A stretch of 64,000 nt of DNA, taken from Loxodes magnus (lineage: Eukaryota; Ciliophora; Karyorelictea; Loxodida; Loxodidae). The notes below the pieces were generated by a model. The model was given only the letters and a program-made list of their open reading frames with translations. It ran no database searches and had not been told where the DNA came from. The position numbers and the translations under genes were made by a program. The DNA is taken from contig CAMPDV010001261.1 of assembly GCA_946699065.1 (NCBI GenBank), positions 1 through 64,000 of the forward strand, written 5' to 3'. Positions 51,198 to 62,079 of this stretch are shown here, in pieces (position 1 is the first letter of the stretch; each line of letters begins with the position of its first letter).

Positions 51198-51450
51198 AAA
51201 CAGTTTCGCTTTTTGGCTTTATTGAACTCACATAAGGGTTCAAGTTCTTGCTTCTTTCTACGATACCACCTAAATAATACTTGCCTTTCTTCATGAAAGG
51301 CTAGAAAGGGTGAGATCAGATTGGAATTATTTTGCACGCAAGGCTAAAAACTTCCAAAAAGTGTTAGTGTTCAGTAATAACTGCGCACCTCTGATTATCA
51401 TATTACGAATTCGAGTAATCCGCAGTCAATTTCCATCATCTTCATTTTTT
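51198..51450. other. GC-richer foldable island
   Basis: The island contains three clean hairpins: TTGAAC/GTTCAA near 51220, GCCTTTC/GAAAGGC with a TTCAT loop near 51282-51300, and ATTAC/GTAAT near 51405. No convincing coding frame is seen. It is similar in style to the islands at 1, 18.1, 27.9 and 28.3 kb but shares no obvious sequence with them. 51450-52630 is AT-rich with nothing supportable. Confidence 0.4.
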
Positions 51451-52635
51451 ATATGGAAAACTAATAAAAATTATTAAATAAAAGCATATTATAAAATTCA
51501 CTCAAAGAAAGAAAATTATTTAAATTTCTTTGGGAAGCATTTTTCTAAAACTCAAGGTAATTAAAAATAGTTTACTTATTAAAAAGATTTATTACGTTTA
51601 TTTATTTTATTAATAATTAACAAATTTTATGTTTTATATGATCGAAAACGATTTAGCAAAAAATTTGAATAAATTATTAAATTAATATTCTTCATGATAG
51701 TTTAATTATCCTCGTTTATTAAATATACTTGATAATAAAAAATGCATACAAAAATAAAAATTCTATTAGTTAATATGATCATAATATTTTAAATAAGATA
51801 GAATATCAGCAAATATTTTCTAATAATCATATAATAATATTTAATTAATGTGGCACCATATCTAACAGGGTCACTACATTAAAAAGTTCGGTGTTTAAAA
51901 ATAATAATTAACTTGAATTCGCTTTGATTTTCGCTGTTATGAATTTTGATGAGCTTTAAATTATTTTTAATTTATTGCCATAAATCAAATCCCAATCCTT
52001 TTTTATTGAATTAGCTGATTGATATTTAAATATAGGAGTTTCTTTATTAGCTTTAAATATTTTTCTGTAGAGCTACAGAACCTCTTGATTGTAATAAATT
52101 CAAAATAAAAATTTTCATTAATTTTCTATTTATCTTTTTTATTTTATTTAAATTAATAGTAACTTCTTACTTTATGTCTCGTCACTTGCAATAACAATAT
52201 ATCATTATTCTCCAATAGGCAATCTCTTAAGTTGGTAATTATAATTCTATAATAATTGGGTCGTTGGGTATTAAGGTTGCTCTGTCTTAGAGTTTCTTGT
52301 ATTTTAAATTTCCTTTAAAATCTATTCTGTTATGAGATTCTTCCTTAAATTTGCTACAAGTACGGATTTAGAGTTAATTCCTACCTTAAAATTGAGTTTT
52401 TAAATTTTAAAATTTACATAAAGTTTATTAAATCTCAAGTTCGTTACCAAAGATCACTAATAGCCTTTATTAGTTTTTAATTTTCCATCTAAAAAAGGAA
52501 AAAATAATTGATCATATCCTGCTAAGAGTTATCAGGCTTTGCTGAAAATGTTTGGTATTTCTTAGGTGCAATAATATAATATTATGAACTATTAGCAAAT
52601 TAAATATAGTTTATTTTTATTTATATTTCAAATAT

Positions 52636-53380
52636 ATTTTTACTGTTTAAAGGAGATAAAATAAAAAAATTTAGTTCTTATAATTTTCAATAAGAACTTA
52701 GTAATCGCCACATTAACGTTAGATATAGCATTATTTGCTTATGTGGCTAAGACTTTGATGAAACTGATCATATTTTTTATTGCTATAATGCAGACATTAT
52801 TGAGGAACTTGAAAGTCATAAAGCTTTTAAAGAAAAAGACAAGAAGAAGCTAATTCTTTATGACTAAAACTATATAAACAAACATTTTTCAAAAAATCAA
52901 ATTCCTAAAATAGACAAATTAATCAAAAATTTTCATTCTAAATTACTAAAAAAGCGTATTGAAATGTTTGAACTACAAGATGAGCTTTTAGAAGAGTTTC
53001 AAGAAGGAAAAAAGACAAATTTCATCAAGACAATAGATAAAAATATATGATAGAGAAAGAACAAGAAGAAGCTTGATTAACATTTACAAACTTTTATCTT
53101 TCAACATATTTGTAATATTTATAGTCTAAGCTATATTTATTGGAACTATGTCTCAATATTCTTAAATATTGAAACTATTATATTTTAATTAATATTAATA
53201 AAAAAATTTAGAGTAGATAAAAAAGGAAATATTGCTATAATATACTTAAATAAAATTATAATTAATGGAGTATTATTTATGTATCAACTCCTTTCTTTAC
53301 AACTTTTACTCTTCTCATTAATAAATTAGTATTGAAATAAAATACTTAAGGCTTATAATTTTCTTTAAGTTTAATAAATA
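52636..53380 (+). mobile_element. 5'-truncated LINE relic, same family
   Basis: In the Gln code the frame reads SSYNFQQELSNRHINVRY, then CLCGQDFDETDHIFYCYNAD and LILYDQNYINKHF, then LIKNFHSKLLKKRIEMFEL. It matches the C-terminal end of the LINE at 45.1-45.6 kb (SYNFRKDLQDSHYLVENF, HCICGRFDQFDHILEC, YYQNYINQF, FHRLLIKRRLELFEL) in order. Only the zinc-finger-like tail is present, as expected from 5' truncation during target-primed insertion. A TGA near 53049 follows DKNI, and the frame stays open to about 53370. No target duplication was found by eye. 53380-54470 is AT-rich without a visible gene. Confidence 0.65.
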
Positions 53381-54475
53381 AACTGTTTAAATTTTATTTT
53401 TTTACCCCGTTACTATTATTAATTTTAAACTCCGAAAAAAGGAAAAATTAAATTATTTTTATATTTAGATTAGTTTTAAATTCGATTTGCTAGTATTAAT
53501 TTATTTTTAAAGCTGTATTAGAGGAAAATATTCTTTTTTTAAGAAGTTATTCTTATTACTTAGTTTTTATATTTTTGTTTCGTCCCTTCTAATTTTTTTA
53601 AGTAATTTTGTTTATTGCTGTTTTAAAAAAGATTTGCATCAAATTTACTTTTTTCAGTTAAGACTCATTAAAAAAAGTTTAGTCGATTCCTAAAATCGCT
53701 TTTCTTTAAAATCTCTTCGCAAAAGAAGGTATTACAATTTTGTCAAATTTAAAGTCACCTTTTACAATCTCCGATATCCAAACTCTATTTCTTTTTTTTT
53801 AAATTTAATCCGCCCCAAAAATTTCCTGTAGTGTAAAACTCTGAGCGAAAAACAAAAATACATTTTTCACAATTTAATTATATATATACTCTTATTTCTT
53901 GTTTTCCTTTAATTCAAAACCAAAATCAAAAAAATTTTATCAAGATCAAAATCAAAAATTTTTTAAAGTTTGCCTTTCTTTTAATTTTTATTTAATTTTA
54001 AATTTTTTCATCCCGATTTCCCTAATTTTATTCTTTCCGAAAAATGTTCTCTAGAGTAAAACGCTGAGCAAGAATAATTTTTTATTTTTACAATTTCAAA
54101 CTTGAACTACCATTTAAATTTCAGAAGAAATTAATATAATAATTTTTACTATCCTAAAACATTTTATATACATAGAAATAAGATTAATTATCAAACTTGC
54201 TTTGAAAAAATTCTCTTTGAAACAAAAAAAAATTCTTAAAATAATAAATTTATAACTAAACTTTGCTTAAAATGTAAACATTAAAAAAATGAAAGAATAG
54301 AATAAACGCAAAAAAAATTAAATATTGCTAAAAGGATAGCTTTATCAGTCCACCTCAAAAATGTTTTTTTATTTTATAAATTAGTTAAAAAAATAAAAAC
54401 TAACTAGTAAATTCTGCTTGAAATACATTTTTTTTATAAATCTTTAATTAAAAAATAAAACATTCTAAAAATTTT

Positions 54476-55260
54476 TCAAAACTAATAGAAAACTTACTTA
54501 AAAAACTTTAAACTACTTTTATAATTAACTTTAATCGTAAAAATTAAAATTTTAAATGTACATACCCACTCTTTTGCAACTTTCCACTTTCTCACAATTC
54601 CATCCTTGGCTCCAGATACTAACCATCTGTTGTCACCACTCAATGCTATAGAATATATTGCTCCTGTATGTTCTTAAAGCGTCTATATACACTCACCCAT
54701 ATTAAAATTCCAAATTTTTATTGTTTGATCCCAGGAACTAGAAAATATAACGCTCGAATCAGTACTAATTTAAATTCTATATGCAGTACCTGTATACCCT
54801 TCCAGAGTTCGAATAAGCTGACCAGTTGAGAAATACCAGCTCTTTATCTTCTTATCGTAATTTCCGGAGACAATTTATTTCATGTCACTTGTTAAAGCTA
54901 CAGAGACAACGTAACTCGAATGACCCTTCAAAGTTCTCGTACATTTTCCAGTCTTGAAATCCCAATTATTTATCGTCTTATCTGGCTTTCCTGAACCAGA
55001 TACAATTCATTTTATGTTACTTGTTAAAGCTACAGATTAAACTGAATACTAATGATCATTCAATACTTAGTCTAAAATATTAAAGAATTACCTTGAGATT
55101 AGTCGTAGGAAATTTTTTAAATCAATTTTTAAAAGAATAGGCTCGGCAGAATTTCAAATTTAAATAGAAGAAAGGGTATTCTTCCAAAAGATTGGTTTCT
55201 TGTTCTTAAAATTTTTCGTAAAAAAATAATTTTAGTAAATTGTGCTTCTTTCTTCTCCAT
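54476..55260 (-). CDS. WD40-repeat protein
   Basis: The start is MEKKEAQFTKIIFLRK (ATG at 55260-55258). A 20-nt phase-1 intron (55072-55091) follows, then four WD40 units. Their signatures are SVALTSNIK..IVSGSG with NNWDF, SVALTSDMKQIVSGNYD with KSWYF, ISTDSSVIFSSSWDQ with KIWNF, and SIALSGDNRWLVSGAKDG with RKWKV. Four repeats are fewer than the usual seven of a closed propeller, so the protein is short (about 255 residues) or part of a longer one. One TGA lies in the first repeat, at the position where the fourth has Trp (DNRWLVSG). Conserved WD40 Trp codons are all TGG. A role as a protein-interaction scaffold follows from the family only. Confidence 0.65.
55072..55091 (-). other. 20-nt phase-1 intron
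   Basis: On the minus strand it starts GTAATTC and ends TTTTAG. It splits the codon G|AC between SYDQSQ and the first WD40 unit and joins two frames that otherwise do not match. Confidence 0.6.
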
Positions 55261-55572
55261 TTTTAACTTTTATAACTGACTTTTAAAATTTCTAAATTAA
55301 AGTACTCATCTTAATAATTTTCCTTATATAATTTCAATTCAATTAAATAATCAATTTATTTATTTATTAAGATACTTATAAGTACAAAAATTAAAATTCT
55401 ACTTTTTGCCTTAAATCCAAACAATTATAAAATTGTTTTTATACAGTTGATTAAACATAGCTTTTACGATTTTAATTATTTATATATTTTTACTTAAAAA
55501 AAGTATAAATTATTATATCAAAAGCCTTTTTTAATTTAATTAATTATAAACTAAATGTAAAAAAGAGTTTAC

Positions 55573-56277
55573 CATTCTCTGGGATTTCAACCAGGTACTT
55601 GCTGCCATTTTCTTAACGAGGATGGATACCACGACCTTCTTGATTAAGTGGTAGGTAACCACTGTTGATCTCAGTCTATCCAGCAAATATTTTTCTCTTA
55701 TAAATTCCATTTGATGTAATTCAAAGTTTGTTAATTTAAGTTCATGTTCTGTTTTGTTCTTTTTCGTTCAGTTTTTTTCAGGTTATGCATTTCTTTATTA
55801 AATGAAATCTTGATTTGCAGTATCAAAATTGTTTAAGTTTTTATCTTGATTATTTTTTATAAATATCTTGCTTTCTATCTTTTCTAATCTTTTTATTATA
55901 TTCTGATCTTAAATTTTGATTTATGAGATTTTTTCTTTTTTTATTTAAGTTGGAGTTTTTTCTAATTCCATTATTTGATTATTGGGTAAGTTTGATTAAG
56001 ATTATCTTCATAATTATTCTTCTGTTATTAATTGATTTTATATTAGTTATTTTCTTAAGATTGTTAATTCATTATCCTGAAAATCAATATTACTCATAAG
56101 TTCTCTTATTTATATGCTTTGGTTATATATGGTTTCTTTGTATCCGGAAATTTATTTTTTCATTTGTTCGACTTAATTTTAGAGTTTTTAATATGGGTCA
56201 TTTTTTTATTCTTCTACTTATTACATTCCAACCATCACTTTACCTTTGGAAGAAGAACTAGATTCTGATGTATTCAT
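55573..56277 (-). CDS. Coiled-coil protein with a compact hydrophilic domain
   Basis: ATG at 56277-56275 opens MNTSESSSSSKGKVMVGMQQ. Coiled-coil-like stretches follow (YQKLQNQVEQMKKQISGYK, NELTILRKQLIQNQ, IIKRLEKIESKIF). A second block, in another frame, reads ITSNGIYKRKIFAGQTEINS, then YLPLNQEGRGIHPR and YLVEIPENG. It ends at a GT that starts a 21-nt phase-1 intron (55552-55572). The frame change near 55790 is unexplained (tiny intron or lesion). The second block is markedly GC-richer than its surroundings, which shows that some islands here are exons. Several TGA codons sit where Trp would fit (EEQL-TGA-RQS, NRT-TGA-TQINKL-TGA-ITS). No family is recognised. Confidence 0.5.
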
Positions 56278-56298
56278 CTACTTTTATTTTTCTTTGCT

Positions 56299-56340
56299 CG
56301 CCTTTCTTTTGGCTTTTCTATTTTAGTTTCTAGAAAGGCG
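56299..56340. repeat. 9-bp inverted repeat
   Basis: CGCCTTTCT (56299-56307) pairs with AGAAAGGCG (56332-56340) across 24 bases, just upstream of the coiled-coil gene's start on its strand. It could be a regulatory or transcript hairpin, or chance. 56345-57050 is otherwise AT-rich. Confidence 0.35.
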
Positions 56341-57054
56341 AATCGACTATTCCGTTTTTATTGTGCAATTTTCCATTTTTTATATATCAAAAGACTTATA
56401 ACTAAAAATTTATATCCTTATTATAATAACTTTACTATGCATTTATTAATCACAACTTATTTGATTTTTATATCAAAAGACTCTTAATTAAATAACCTTT
56501 TTTTATAAATCCTAATAATGATAAACAAAATAATACCATTGCTTTAAAATCTACTGCTATTAATTATTCCTTTACACTTATATTTAATCAAACAAATGAG
56601 TTCTTTAAAGTTTTCATTATTTAAAAAATAATAAAATTAAAATATAAAAAGCATCGAATTATTTAAATTAAAGTATTTATCTTTCTAATTTATGAGATAT
56701 AATAATTAAATTGTTCACTTTCTTACTACTATTTCAATTACATTTTTTATTTGTAAAGATCCACTAAATGGAAGAAAATACATACATTTTTTTTGAAGAA
56801 TAAAGGAATCAAAGAAATAATTGTAAAAATTAAAATAAAAACAAATAAAAAAATCTTAAACGAAATTTGACTGAAGGAATCAAATGAATAAATAAAAAAA
56901 ATTAAGAAAAAAAAACTTTAAAATTCTTAAATAAAAGGAAAAATTAATTAAATGCAAAACACATCTAAAGGTTAAAAAGGAAAAGCCGGAAAAAAAAACT
57001 TTTCTAAACTTACTTAAATCAGTAACTCAAAAAAAATCGACACATTTACATTCT

Positions 57055-57474
57055 TCACTTACTTTTCCTGGTAATCTTATCTCTCTTATATTTTTACTTG
57101 GCTTCTATACTTTTTTCATACTCCTCTTATTTTTTTGCTCTACTTTTCTTAGGAATCTATTCAATCTTAATTTTTTAATTTTTTAAACTTGTCTACTCAT
57201 AGCTTTTCCAATAATATGTCATTACTCTTTTTATTACTTTTCTTACTCGATTTTTCACTTTACTTATAAATTTCATCGATCTAATTTTTTTAAGATAAAG
57301 TCTTTTAAACTACATTTCAGACATTTTTTCATTTTCACTTCTTTATCTGACTATATTTATAAATCTTAGCCTTCTTTCATTTTTTTAACACTTATTCTTT
57401 CTAAATTTTCTGTTCAAAATTTTTTATTTTTTCGTTTCTGTACCTTTCTAGGCTTTTATATGATTTCATAATTA
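57055..57474 (-). CDS. Hypothetical Lys-rich protein fragment
   Basis: The minus-strand frame in the Gln code runs from about 57474 to TGA at 57057-57055 and reads MSEMQFKRLYLKKIRSMKF, VMTYYWKSYEQTSLKNQ, then KKSRAKKQEEYEKSIEAKQ. The composition is strongly basic and helical. The plus strand here is pyrimidine-rich for almost 900 bp (to about 57860), so the purine-rich strand could also be an unusual non-coding tract. Start and family are unknown. Confidence 0.35.
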
Positions 57475-58365
57475 CTTTCTTCTAATCTCTTTTCTTTTTT
57501 AGCCAAAATTCATAATTTTTCTACTGCTACACTTCTTTACTTTTTTATCTTCGAATTCTTATCTTTTTATATTTGGTTACCCTGATAACTCATAGAGTTT
57601 TATTTTCTTATGACAGATACTCAAACTTATTTAGTTGATTTCTCTCTTTACATTTACTTATCTTAGAATAATTATATCATTTATTTTTTTATTTTTCATA
57701 ATTGACGACTCTAAGCTTTGCCTTCTTTTACAGAATTCAGACTCTTTTCGATGTATTTTTATTATATTTTTGGGTTATGTCGATATTTATTTTAAAAGTG
57801 GCTCGATCTGTTTTTTGAAAAACTTTTCAAAGAAATTTCTGTTTGATTTTATATGATTGCGTTTATTAAGCTTTTTATTTTACTTTTTTAATTTAACTTG
57901 TCAAAATTAAGATTTTTTCTGTAAAACTTTTGTTAGTTTAAAATATTTTATGAATCTTAATTAAAAAGCGAATAAGAGATCGAAAAACTTATGTTTAAGA
58001 TAACATATAAGCACTCAATTGTTCTTTCCTTTTGTTTGTAAACATCTTTAAAATAGAAGAATACTATAAGCAGCAAGTTTTTCTACTATTTCTTCTTTTT
58101 ATCTAAATCAATTTTGAGTATATTTTAAGTAATTGACAATATATCAAAGATTTATTTAAATTGAGATCAAATCATTTAATTCTTAAAATTTATTCTGTGG
58201 GATCATTTATAAATACTTATGTTGTCATATTTAAGACCCATTGCTATCCTATTTTCTTTCTAGTTGGTATTTTATGTTTCTTTTTTGAAATGAGATCCCT
58301 ATTTAGATTTATTTTTTATAGTTTAATTTAATTTAAAGCTCAGTTCAATTTTTATAATTATAAAG

Positions 58366-61335
58366 ATGTCACAATCTTTTAGGTGCCCCAAATGCTCGTA
58401 TTATTTCGATTCTAAACTACGAATTCCTAAAGCTCTTCCTTGTGGACATCAAGCTTGCAAAAAATGCATTCTAGAAGAATACTTGAAAAATAGCTTTAAC
58501 AAGTGTCCAAAATAATAGTGCTAATAAATTTCGATAGTTGATCCTAAAAGATCGATAGGTCATAAAGGAATTAAAAGCAAAAACTAGAAACCAAAACTAA
58601 ATATCGAGTAAAGTTAAAATTAGATAGTTTATTAGCAAAAAATATTAAAAAAGCCAAAAGAAATAAAAGTTTAGATTGTAACAGAGAATAAGGAAAAAAT
58701 AGATGTAATCATAGGGAAGAAAGATACAATTTAGGAACTAAAACTTAAAATATAAAAATAAGAAGGAATTGATCCTGACTTTTATGAACTTTACAGTGGA
58801 GAAAAAAAAATAGATAAATGGTGGAATAATCTAGCATACGTTAAAGGAGATGTTTAGTTACTACTTATATTGAAGAACTGTAAGTAAATAAGACTTAAAG
58901 GATGTGAGAAACTAGATTCCTTTAGAAAGTAAAAAACTAATTAAGAAAGTACTATTTAAATGAGTAGTATTTGAATAAATGATTTTTTGACATGGTATAT
59001 AAAGTAACAATAGAACGAAAACTTGAAAACCAATAGGGAGGTGAAAATAGATAAATATAGAAGAAAGTACAAAATTATAAAGAAGATAAAAAAAAATTCT
59101 TTAAAAGTAAAGAATAAATATGAAGGAAGTAATTATTAAAAAAGCATGTAATAAATTAATTATAAGTGAGTAAAAACTAAAAGATTAGAAAGTAATAGTT
59201 TAAGAATGAGAATGTAAGTATCTAATATAAAGTTTGTAAGAAAATGAATTATAAAGGAAGTAAGAATTTAAAAGAGAATGTAAGAAATAATGTAGATTGT
59301 AAATAATAAAATAAAGGTGGTAAAATAATAAATTAAGAAAGTAATTTTTGATGTACAGCTAGTATCTCTTTAAAGAAAGGAGGTAAAAAATAAGAAAAGA
59401 TGGTTTTAGTTTTGATATAGAATGTAAAAATCGATTAACTATAGATGGTAAAGTGTAGCAAGAATTTATAGAATGTGAGATATTCTAAAGATCCTAATAG
59501 TGAGTAAGTTAATTCAATTTCTATAGATGGAAAGAAATTTTAATCCTTAAAGATGGTTTGAATTTTTTAGAACTTATAGATTGTAAGTTATGTGAATAAT
59601 TATAGTTGGTAGCTAATTAAAATATTAATAGAGAGTAAGATGCAAATAATTATAGGAAGTAAAATATAGTAATGTCTATAGTTAGTAAGTTACCAAAACC
59701 TACACAGAAAGTAAGAATTTAAATTTTTTAGGGGGCAAATAATTTAAACGTTATTTAGATTGTAAAGGTTATAAATGATAGTTGGATAACTTATTTAAGA
59801 ATTTGTTGAGAGTAATTTTTTTATATAAATAGATAGTAAATCTTCTTAAAGGTTAATTAGTAAGTAAGATTTTCAAAGCATTTACTGCATGTAATTTATT
59901 TTAATCTTTATATTTACAGTGGGTAAGAAAGGCTTAATATTTAAGGTTAAAGATATTTTAAATATTTATAGGAGGTAAAATTCGCATATAATTATAGGAA
60001 TTGGTATATTTTAAGTAAATCATGATGGTTGACAATTTAATTATACATAGGGAGTAAGTTATTTGAATCCGCTTTAATAGGCAAGATACTTAAAATATTT
60101 AAAGACTGTAAACATTTTATTTTATTTGAAGTTAGTAAGATATTTTAAATTCTTTATTCGGTAAGTTATTTGACCAGCTTTAGATCGTAACGAGATATAA
60201 ATTTTAATAGAAAGTAAGATATATAAATATCTTAAGTGAGTAAATTATTTTAATAACTATAGCATGTAAGAAATTTAAATATTATAGCAAGTAAGTTGGC
60301 TTAATCATCTAATGCAGGTAAGAACTTTTGAATATTTATAGGAGGTAAGTTGTTTAAATGTTAAAAGACAGTTGATAATTAAATATTCTAGGGAGTAAGA
60401 TATAAAAATTGTAAAGGAAGTGAGTTATTTTAATTTTATAGTTTGTTAGAATTATTAAATTAAATAGATTGTAAGTAGCTTTAAGAGTTTATAGTGGGTA
60501 TTGTATTTAAATGCTTTAAGAATGTTTGAAATTAAATTTATTATAGTGAGTAAATGGCTTAAAATGACTTTAGATGATAAGATACTTTAAATATTATAGA
60601 TAGTAAAATCTTAATAATTTATAGTTAATAAGAGAATTTCATTATTTTAGACCGTAAAAAGCTTAAAATATATAAGGCAGTAAGTAATTTTAAACATTTT
60701 AGAAAGTAATATATTTGAATGACTATAGTCAGCAAGATGCCTTTAATATTTTAGATGGTAATTTAACTTTAAACTCTAAAGGCTGTTATATGTTGAAAAT
60801 ATTTATAGAGGGTTAATTATAAATATTTAAAGAAAGTAAGATACTATAAATATTTAATGATTGTTCATAATTTTAGAATTATAGGGGGTTAGACTATTTA
60901 ATTATTAATAGATAGCAAGATTTTTTAAATACTTATAGTTGGTAAGACACTTTAAATTTATAGAGAGTAAGAAGATTTTAGTTCTTTATAGAATGTATTA
61001 TTACTATCTTACTCACAGTTTGTAAATATTAAAACTGTTAAAGACGGTATTTTTAACTTATTTTTAGAAGGTATATTTTTGACTTTAGGTTTCTTTTTTA
61101 TTTTCAGATTGTTAGAGTTAATTATTAGATCGTTATTCATTATTTAAGCTTGTATTTATTTATATAAGCTTGTACTATTTAATTTAGTCAGTAATGTAAT
61201 AAAGTAGAATGTATTTAATAATTATAGGGGGTAATAACTTATTTTAAAGAAAGTAAACTCCTAAAATAAGGTAAATTTTTATTTTCAGAATGTTGCTGTG
61301 ATTTTCTATTTCATTCAGATTTTTTATTATAGGAT
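58366..61335 (+). CDS. RING + ubiquitin-like protein continued by ~85 micro-exons
   Basis: Exon 1 (58366-58879, 514 nt) encodes MSQSFRCPKCSYYFDSK, LPCGHQACKKC and KCPKQQC, a RING-type zinc finger as in E3 ubiquitin ligases. A ubiquitin-like fold follows (KIDVIIGKKDTIQELKLKI, DPDFYELYSGEKKI, VQLLLILKN). It ends in phase 1 at GTAAGT. From there to about 61335 come blocks of coding size 3 nt (about 75 of them), 6, 12, 24, 27 or 30 nt, separated by 16-27 nt GT..AG spacers. Joining them in phase 1 gives HERKLENQQGEEKDKKKFF, KYCETRDEYELNDDFERI, then RRIYLELNDINRKINGQE and WDIEKFYEDYPSFKWEK before TGA. Three joined TGA codons must be read as Trp. Exon 1 is secure. The array as exons is inference and needs RNA evidence. 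A minisatellite or one long intron is the alternative. Confidence 0.6.
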
Positions 61336-61395
61336 GTTATTTACCAATTATAGGATGTAATTTAGTTTAGAAGTGAGATTTTATTATTATAGAGT
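58880..61395 (+). repeat. Array of ~90 intron-like spacers with 3-nt blocks
   Basis: The pattern is ..TATAG | NNN | GTAAG.. repeated. Spacer lengths are mainly 16-21 nt at 58880-59420, 21-27 nt at 59420-61080 and again 16-19 nt at 61110-61395. The ends (GT or GTAAG at the start, TAG or AAG at the end) are nearly invariant, the middle is loosely T/A-rich, and the NNN triplets vary freely (GAT, CAT, TGA, CTA, GTG, ACC and so on). A few spacers start GC, AT or GA or end TG. In an ordinary minisatellite the whole unit would decay evenly, but here only the boundaries are held. Confidence 0.85.
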
Positions 61396-61617
61396 GTAAA
61401 TTTTGAAAGCAGTCGAAACATTTAACGTTTAACTCTTATTTAATTTTATCTATTAAATTACCTTATTGTGTAGTTTATTAATGTAACTATTAAATGCTTG
61501 TGCGTTATCTAAAAGTAAGGTAATACTCTATATTTAATTTTAATTTCCAGTTATTGCATTTTTATTACTCTGTTCTTTTTAGTATAAGTATATATTATTT
61601 TATTTAATAATTTATAG

Positions 61618-61850
61618 GGACCAATCCTTACAATGTGATCAATGGAACCTCTGGTATCAACCCGTGTGAAGACCGGAACAAGAATCTTGACAGGAGTCGA
61701 ATGAGACAAGACTGAATCATCAAGTAACGATATGTTAAACGATGTTAGATACTAAGTTCTCTTAAAGAAGCATTTCTACACAGGTTCTATAGAAGACAAT
61801 CATTTTCAAAGGATGCTAGCACAGGGAAGAATGCAATGTAGTATTTTTTT
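61618..61850. other. GC-richer island
   Basis: An abrupt island after the array. A plus-strand frame gives INGTSGINPCEDRNKN and LSSLKEAFLHRFYRR, which could be coding, but codon use and flanks do not settle it. No strong hairpin matching the other islands was found. Confidence 0.35.
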
Positions 61851-61889
61851 AAACTTTAAAAAATTTTAGATAAAGAGATGAGTATCCAC

Positions 61890-61916
61890 ATGGTGCTACA
61901 CGCTATATAATTTCAT
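61890..61916. repeat. Degenerate terminal-repeat-like sequence
   Basis: GGTGCTACACGCTATATAAT resembles the inner part of the 33-bp terminal repeat and its continuation (AGTGCTACGCGCTCTATAAT at 28566-28585). It may be a remnant end of a related element. The match is short. Confidence 0.4.
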
Positions 61917-62079
61917 GTTTTTAATAAGAAATTTTTAAAAAGATAAGATAAAACAATATTTGGAGCAATCGAAAGCATTTCAATTACTTTCTTGCTGATT
62001 TTACTATTTTACTGAAGACTTAATATAAAATAAGCATTTTTTTGATTTGAGTAATAATTTTTGCTAAATCCTCTTGATA

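Noticed and set aside
58880-61395. CRISPR array
   Set aside because: The repeats are short, degenerate and splice-like, and the 'spacers' are 3 nt. The context is a eukaryotic gene.
58880-61395. MDS/IES scrambled gene with pointers
   Set aside because: No direct repeats occur at successive block ends, and the boundaries follow GT..AG instead.
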